NCBI GenBank assembly: GCA_008330645.1
Contig: VLTN01000060.1
Span: 62,001-126,000 of the forward strand
Length of the DNA: 64,000 nt
Direction: 5' to 3'
From: Cafeteria roenbergensis
Taxonomy: Eukaryota; Sar; Bigyra; Bicosoecida; Cafeteriaceae
The number at the start of each line of letters is the position of its first letter. Position 1 is the first letter of the stretch. The position numbers and the translations under genes are program-made. Below are positions 59,184-64,000 of the stretch, in pieces. The notes under the pieces are model-generated. The model worked only from the letters and a program-made list of their open reading frames with translations, searched no databases and was not told the origin of the DNA.

Positions 59184-61163
59184 ATGCAGGCCCCCGCCCC
59201 GAGGGACCGAGGCTTTCCTGCGTTCGAGGCAATCCCACTCCGTGCCGCCAGAGCGGGTCTGGGCGGCAGCGCTCGGGCCGCGATGAGCCCCTCGCTGCCA
59301 CTCGCTGTTTCTTGTCGCCGACGTGCAGAGTACGACTCCTCTTGCGGTTTGCTGGACGGCATGAGCACGAGCCCTGGCGGATCCAGGTTCGTGCTGCCCG
59401 CTCGCCCCCGTGCAAGCGCGTCCCTGGCCGGCGACAAGCTCCCGCAGCCGGCCGCTGAGGGGGCGGTGCGGCCGCCTGCCGGCACCTGCGGCCCCAAGGG
59501 CGCGTCTCCCCTTCCCTTCGAGGCCGCACCCACGAGCGCTTCGGCCAGCAAGCACTGCGGGGCTGGCCCTGCGATGGACGGCGCGCCCAAGGGCTGCCTT
59601 GGGGGCTGGGGCGCGGCTGTCGCTTCGAAGCAGTCGCGATCAGACAGCGACAGTGTCCGAGCGGGAGCCTCCCCCTCCGAGCCTGTCCATCCCACCCGGC
59701 CAGCATCCGAGACGAGCCCTGGTTCGCAGGCTGTCAGTCCGCCGCTGAGCCCCGCCGAGAGCACTGGGGACGCGCGCTCCAAAGGCAAGGCGAGGGTTCT
59801 TTGCGCGGACTGCGGCCGCTCATTTGGCCGCCAGGCAGACCTGAATCGCCACGTGCGCCACGTGCACCAGCGCCGGCGGAACTTCAGGTGCCCCTTTTGC
59901 TCGCACGAGTTCGCGGAGAGGGGGCACTTTACGAGCCATGTGGCTGCGGTGCACAGGCGGCAGCACGCGGCCGACAGCTCGGCCGCGTCCAAGCAGGCCT
60001 TGTCCCGTCTTGCGGAAGCCTGCCGAATCGCCGGCAACGGCGACTGGGCCAGCAGCGTCGACTCCGTTGCCCGGTCTCTGGCCCCGATTTGCCGCTCTGG
60101 ATCCACCCAGTCGCTGGTGGATATGCTGGTTCGAACAAGCCGACACTCGTTCGCCGGGTCGCCGTCTTCTCGCTCCGCTGGCGCGCGGGACGATGTCGGA
60201 AAACTGGAGACCGCATCCGGCTGCGCCCAGTGGCCCGCTACCCCCAGCGCCGGCGGCAGGCCGCGTGGCGGAAGCTCCGGAGGCGACACGGCTACAATCT
60301 CGCCTCCCGGCGCCGCCCAGGTATTCTCGCAGGCGTACCAGCACGATCAGCTGGCGGACCGCCAAGAGCTCCCTTCGGCAATGCACAACGTGCGGCCGTC
60401 GTCATCAGTCCATCACCTGCGCGCATCGGTTTCGCAAGCCGCCGGGATCGACTCTCGGTACGACTCGACGCGCCAGCCCTCCCACCCTGCTCATCCCCAG
60501 TGGCACCCTGTGGGATACGGGGGGCCAGATGCGGCCGTGTTTCACCACGCGGCCCAGTGGCACCCGGCCATGGGCGCTTCGCCGTACCACCACATGCTGC
60601 CGTTCCCCGGCCAAGCCTCAGTCGTTGTCATGACCCCGTCGGGCCCAATGCTCATGCCGCGTTCGGTCTTTGAGCAGACAGGTGCACCGCACGTGCGCGA
60701 CCCAGCTTACGGGCACCCGCCACTCGGCGCGGGAGCTGGCGCCCCGTCTGTGGTGGCCCCCATGGCCCTCTCCCAGGCGCACCACCAGGACTTCCTGGCG
60801 CACCAGGCCGCCCAGCAAATGCTTGCGCGCGGTCCTAGCACGCCGGGAACGCTGCCGCGACCCGACGGGCACTGGGGCGCGCAGGCCTTCCCGCTCTGCG
60901 CCCCAGTCAGCTCCGGGACGTGCCCGACGTCTGCTCCCTGCGCAGCGCCGCTGCCCTCACGCCAGGAGCCGCCGCGGCAAGCCCACCGCGGGGTCATGGA
61001 TACGTCGATGGGCGCCCTGGCGGCGGTCGCGACCTCGGAGCATCTCACGTCGAGCACTCCGCCGGTCCCACTTTCCGCCGGCGCTGGGGCAATGCCCGCC
61101 GCAGCAACAGGCTTTATCGGCCAGGCAAGCGCCGGCCACGTGGTGGTTCCCAGGATTCGCTGA
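59184..61163 (+). CDS. C2H2 zinc-finger protein (two fingers)
   Basis: The 659-aa product has two adjacent C2H2 fingers at about residues 207-257: CADCGRSFGRQADLNRHVRH and CPFCSHEFAERGHFTSHVAA, joined by a linker of about seven residues (QRRRNFR region). Tandem C2H2 fingers of this type bind DNA, so a transcription factor is the likely role. Both flanks are disordered: Ser/Pro-rich before the fingers and Pro/His/Gln-rich after, including VVVMTPSGPMLMPRSVFEQT near residue 485. The start is uncertain: ATG at 59184 is the first that fits the frame, and ATG at 59283 is an alternative. No other domain, such as a dimerisation domain, is visible. One exon. Confidence 0.8.
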   Translation: MQAPAPRDRGFPAFEAIPLRAARAGLGGSARAAMSPSLPLAVSCRRRAEYDSSCGLLDGMSTSPGGSRFVLPARPRASASLAGDKLPQPAAEGAVRPPAGTCGPKGASPLPFEAAPTSASASKHCGAGPAMDGAPKGCLGGWGAAVASKQSRSDSDSVRAGASPSEPVHPTRPASETSPGSQAVSPPLSPAESTGDARSKGKARVLCADCGRSFGRQADLNRHVRHVHQRRRNFRCPFCSHEFAERGHFTSHVAAVHRRQHAADSSAASKQALSRLAEACRIAGNGDWASSVDSVARSLAPICRSGSTQSLVDMLVRTSRHSFAGSPSSRSAGARDDVGKLETASGCAQWPATPSAGGRPRGGSSGGDTATISPPGAAQVFSQAYQHDQLADRQELPSAMHNVRPSSSVHHLRASVSQAAGIDSRYDSTRQPSHPAHPQWHPVGYGGPDAAVFHHAAQWHPAMGASPYHHMLPFPGQASVVVMTPSGPMLMPRSVFEQTGAPHVRDPAYGHPPLGAGAGAPSVVAPMALSQAHHQDFLAHQAAQQMLARGPSTPGTLPRPDGHWGAQAFPLCAPVSSGTCPTSAPCAAPLPSRQEPPRQAHRGVMDTSMGALAAVATSEHLTSSTPPVPLSAGAGAMPAAATGFIGQASAGHVVVPRIR

Positions 61164-62384
61164 GACTCGCTTGGAATCACCATGTAGCGCCGGCGACGCG
61201 CGTTGCCGTCCGAGCACCCTCCAGTCGCGCCACTCTGCGCGTCGCCGCCATCGAGAGGCATGGCCCTCGATTTGGCGGGGGCGCGCAGGGCAGTTGCTGC
61301 GACAGTGGGCGCCGGAGAGCCAGCGACGCGGGGCGAACATGCCGCCTCGTCGAGACTGGCCAGGGCCCAGCGCTTCGTGCCGCGCGCAGCAGCTGCTGCT
61401 GAGAGCTCGCGTGTTCTTCGGGGCTGCCCGAGCAGCCCGTGGCTGCAAGGCCCATCGTCCGGGGAGCCATCCGCACGAGGCGAGTCAGCCGGGATACAAA
61501 TCCCCCGCTGCCCCGCTGCCCCGCTGCCCGGCGCAGGCTCGCGCGCCCTGAGTCGTCTGCAACGCTCTCGCGGGGCCCACTTTCCTGTTGCGCAAGCGCG
61601 ACTACGCGCTACGCCGGGAAATGTCGCCCCTCGCTGGGAGCGGCTGCAGCTTGACTCGCGGTGCCCCCTGCTCCAAGGCCAGCTGCCCAGCTCCTGAGGC
61701 TGGGTGCGAGCAGCCGTCGCATGCTGGACTGTTGAATGCCAGCCTGCCTTCAGGTCGTGCTTGCACGCCTGCGATCATCCCACTGGCCGCGCCTCGCGTT
61801 GCTTCCGGGCCGGCCAGTTGGGCGTCTGCTATTAGCCATCCCGTTCACGTGAGTGTTTCTGTCTGAGATTTTCACTTTTTTTCGTGTAGTCTGTGTTCGC
61901 GTTGACCTGACTTAGTTTGCAAGCTGCACCCATCGGAGGGGCGGCACCGAGTCTGCGACTCCGCCGTGTGCGTCGGCGGACCAGCAATCCGTTGGCGCTG
62001 CGTTGTCGTGGCAGCGACACCCGCGCAGGCAGCTGCAAAGCGCCGCCGGGCAAGCCGGTGCCCCATGTTCCGAGGTCGAGGGCCGCTTCCCTCCGCATCC
62101 CCTTTGCTGGCTTGCTCAAGAATTGGCTTCCTTGCAACGGCGCGCACACGCACCTGCCCGCCACTCCCCGGCTGCTGCCCCTCTCGCGCCTGCTCCGCAG
62201 TTCAGCCGGCAATGGCTCGCCGTTGCCTGGCGGCACGTGCTCGTGTGTGGCTGGCGAGCGCTTGTAAAAAACGGGGGGCGCTCACAGCGGTTCCCAAGCG
62301 CGCCCAGTCGGCTAGCCGCCCGCCAGTGAATCTCGCTGCCATCGCACAGCACACACATTGCAAAGCCAGCGGCTCGCGCGGACC
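61164..62384. other. 1.2-kb convergent intergenic region
   Basis: No coding sequence was recognised between the zinc-finger stop and the DENND6-like stop. A less GC-rich patch with T-runs lies at about 61845-61920. Both genes end here, so at least two 3' UTRs are expected, but the length leaves room for an unrecognised gene or ncRNA. Confidence 0.4.
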
Positions 62385-64000
62385 TCAGAATCCTAGCTCC
62401 GGAAACAGCCCCATTGCCAGCAGCACGTCCTCCACAGCCTGCGCGTGCGCAGCCACGGCACGGGCGTGGGCCTCGTCCCCATCCATCAGAGCGCGCTCGC
62501 GCTGCACGCACGCAAGGATGTTGCTGTACAGTCGCAGCGCCGCAGCCTGCTCGGCTCCCGACGCCGCCGGGGACGCCCCGGCGCCGGTATCCGGGTCCGG
62601 GCTGCGCCCGAAGGGCAGAACGAGCTGCTCCGGCGTGACCGCGAGGCGCAGCTGCCTGGCCAGCCCCAGGACAACGGACCGGGCCTCTTCCCTCCTCGCC
62701 GTGAACCACGGGCGGAAGTGCGGCGACTCAAGAAACCTGGCGTAGAGCTCCCGCCACGCCTTGACACGCCGAAGCATCTTGGGAGGGGTAGCCTTGGCCA
62801 GAGATGCGAGGAAGCCCTCCTTGGAAAACTGCGGCAGCAGCGCCGCGGCAAGGTTGTCGTAGGGGCCAAACGTCGGCTGCTGCTGATGCTGCTGCTGCTG
62901 CTGGTGGCGTCCACGGCCCCTGGCTGCGAATCCCGCCGCGGGCGGCGCTGGTGCTCTTGGGCCCAGCTTTGCGTCCCCGGCCGGTCGCAAGAAGGCCGCG
63001 GCGCCGAAGCGGAACGCCGACAGCCCGCCGCGGGCTGCGCTTGCTGCTGCCGCGTCGCGCGCTGCGGCGGTCTCGGCAGCCTCGATGGCCTCTGCCACTG
63101 AGGCCAGGAGCCTTCCCATCGCGGCGGCGTCGTGAAGCGGGGCGCGCAGGCGGGAGGCGAGGCCAAACGCGGCGGCGGGGCCTGGGGCAGGCATTCGGCC
63201 GTTGCCGACGCGGAAGAACCGCTCGAAAGGGCGGAGGAAGGAGTGTGTGAGGCGGCGAAAGTGCTGCCGCAACAGGGCGTCGTTGATCACGACGCCGGGG
63301 ACCTGCCCGCCGTCCGCGGACGCGGCGTCGACCACTGCCGTGCCCCCCTGCGCGCCCGTTCCGGCCCCGCGAAGGCGCAGCTGGGGTCCCCCCATCTCGT
63401 CCTCGGCGCGCACTCGCAGCAGCTGGCCCAGCACCGCCTCATCCGGCGTCATTAGCGACGGCTGCGAAGCCGGCACGACGCGCGACACAGCCAGCCCGGG
63501 CCCCCCGGCCGCCGCGCCGGACCTGACGACAACCTGCGGACCGGACTCCTCCGCCTCTCCTGGATGGGGCAGCAGCGTGTGGAGCTCCGCCGCCGTCGGC
63601 ACGAGGCTGGGCTCCACGCGCGGGTGCGCCGCGAGGCGTCGCAGCCTGGCTTCCCGCAGCGCCCCCAGCCGCGCTGCCAGCTTCGCCCGGCGCTCGCCCG
63701 TGAGGGCCGCCCCACCCGTGGCCCGCTTCCACACCCCTTTGCCGTGCACGCTGGGGCCGTCCCCCCCCGCCTCGGGCAGGCCGGCGGACGCAGCCGGGCG
63801 TGCAGACGGGGATTTCCCCGCGGCGTCGCGAGCCACTGAAGCGGCGGTGGCGGCCGAAGCGGCGGTGGCGGTGGCAGCGGCGGACGCGGCCGGGGCAGCT
63901 GTGGCGCCGGCCGGGCCGCCCACAAAGCTTGCCGGTCCGGCCGCGTCGGCAGCGGCCTCGCCGCTCGCTGGGGCTGGCTCGACCGACGCTGCGTCCGAGT
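62385..64000 (-). CDS. DENND6-like DENN-domain protein, C-terminal part (5' end beyond right edge)
   Basis: DENND6 proteins are guanine-nucleotide exchange factors for Rab GTPases acting on endosomal recycling (Rab14 in mammals). The window holds the last 538 codons or so, open to the right edge. The pattern matches the C-terminal end of the family: a stretch before SLMTPDEAVLGQLL, then INDALLRQHFRRLTHSFLRP and FERFFRVG, a long Ala-rich and Gln/His-rich insert (with HQQQQQHQQQ), then LLPQFSKEGFLASLAKATPP, RELYARFLESPHFRPWFTAR, and the closing helices VEDVLLAMGLFPELGF. The catalytic DENN core, including the N-terminal longin part, would lie outside the window. The N-terminal visible segment is low-complexity Ala. 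Identification rests on spacing of these motifs. Confidence 0.8.
   Translation of the reverse strand, partial: SDAASVEPAPASGEAAADAAGPASFVGGPAGATAAPAASAAATATAASAATAASVARDAAGKSPSARPAASAGLPEAGGDGPSVHGKGVWKRATGGAALTGERRAKLAARLGALREARLRRLAAHPRVEPSLVPTAAELHTLLPHPGEAEESGPQVVVRSGAAAGGPGLAVSRVVPASQPSLMTPDEAVLGQLLRVRAEDEMGGPQLRLRGAGTGAQGGTAVVDAASADGGQVPGVVINDALLRQHFRRLTHSFLRPFERFFRVGNGRMPAPGPAAAFGLASRLRAPLHDAAAMGRLLASVAEAIEAAETAAARDAAAASAARGGLSAFRFGAAAFLRPAGDAKLGPRAPAPPAAGFAARGRGRHQQQQQHQQQPTFGPYDNLAAALLPQFSKEGFLASLAKATPPKMLRRVKAWRELYARFLESPHFRPWFTARREEARSVVLGLARQLRLAVTPEQLVLPFGRSPDPDTGAGASPAASGAEQAAALRLYSNILACVQRERALMDGDEAHARAVAAHAQAVEDVLLAMGLFPELGF

Noticed and set aside
1-64000. Viral, virophage or transposon insertion
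   Set aside because: No capsid, integrase, reverse transcriptase, transposase, terminal repeats or AT-rich block was seen; composition is uniform apart from short spacers.
1-64000. tRNA or rRNA genes
   Set aside because: No B-box-like GGTTCGANNCC was found outside coding sequence on visual scanning; a tRNAscan run would be decisive.

Overview
This 64-kb window is GC-rich nuclear DNA of a flagellated eukaryotic microbe. The evidence is spliceosomal introns, eukaryote-only families (axonemal dynein, radial spoke protein, kinesin, calpain, CLP1, MRNIP, DENN-domain protein) and strong G/C preference at third codon positions. No plastid or photosynthesis gene is seen. The composition, small introns, tight packing and ciliary genes would fit a heterotrophic stramenopile flagellate such as a bicosoecid (Cafeteria-like), but nothing here proves the lineage.

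I support 18 protein genes, mostly divergent or convergent pairs with short spacers. Left to right: a REXO/Rex1-type 3'-5' exonuclease (cut by the left edge, minus); an axonemal dynein heavy chain (plus, 4,629 aa, last exon 13.8 kb); a radial spoke head protein RSP4/6 (plus); an NADPH-dependent FMN reductase (minus, 3 exons); a cyclin-box protein with a huge Ala/Pro tail encoded by an 18-bp tandem repeat and broken by an apparent 1-nt frameshift (minus); a DUF1294 membrane protein (plus); a divergent kinesin (plus); a secreted GH28 polygalacturonase (minus); a cytochrome P450 (minus); an RGG-rich DEDDy exonuclease (minus); an LRRC46-like leucine-rich-repeat protein (plus); a 2,496-aa protein with a Schlafen/AlbA_2 domain (minus); the mRNA 3'-end factor CLP1 (plus, 4 exons); the DNA-repair factor MRNIP (minus, 3 exons); a calpain protease (plus); a secretory JmjC/TPR protein (plus); a bacterial-type long GAPDH (minus, 4 exons); a two-finger C2H2 protein (plus); and the C-terminal part of a DENND6-like Rab GEF (cut by the right edge, minus).

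Genes do not form operons. There is a functional theme of cilium genes: dynein and RSP4/6 are adjacent on the same strand, and an LRRC46-like gene lies 17 kb away. The 14 introns I could place are 96-307 nt, have GTRAG-type donors and almost always a GCAG acceptor, and sit towards the 5' ends of genes. Several start-to-start spacers of 131-233 bp look like bidirectional promoters.

The least ordinary items are the giant Schlafen-like protein, the eukaryotic gene for a bacterial-lineage GAPDH, the cyclin with its expanding repeat tail and frameshift, the kinesin with altered nucleotide-binding motifs, and the signal-peptide-bearing JmjC protein. No tRNA, rRNA, CRISPR array, transposon or viral gene was recognised.
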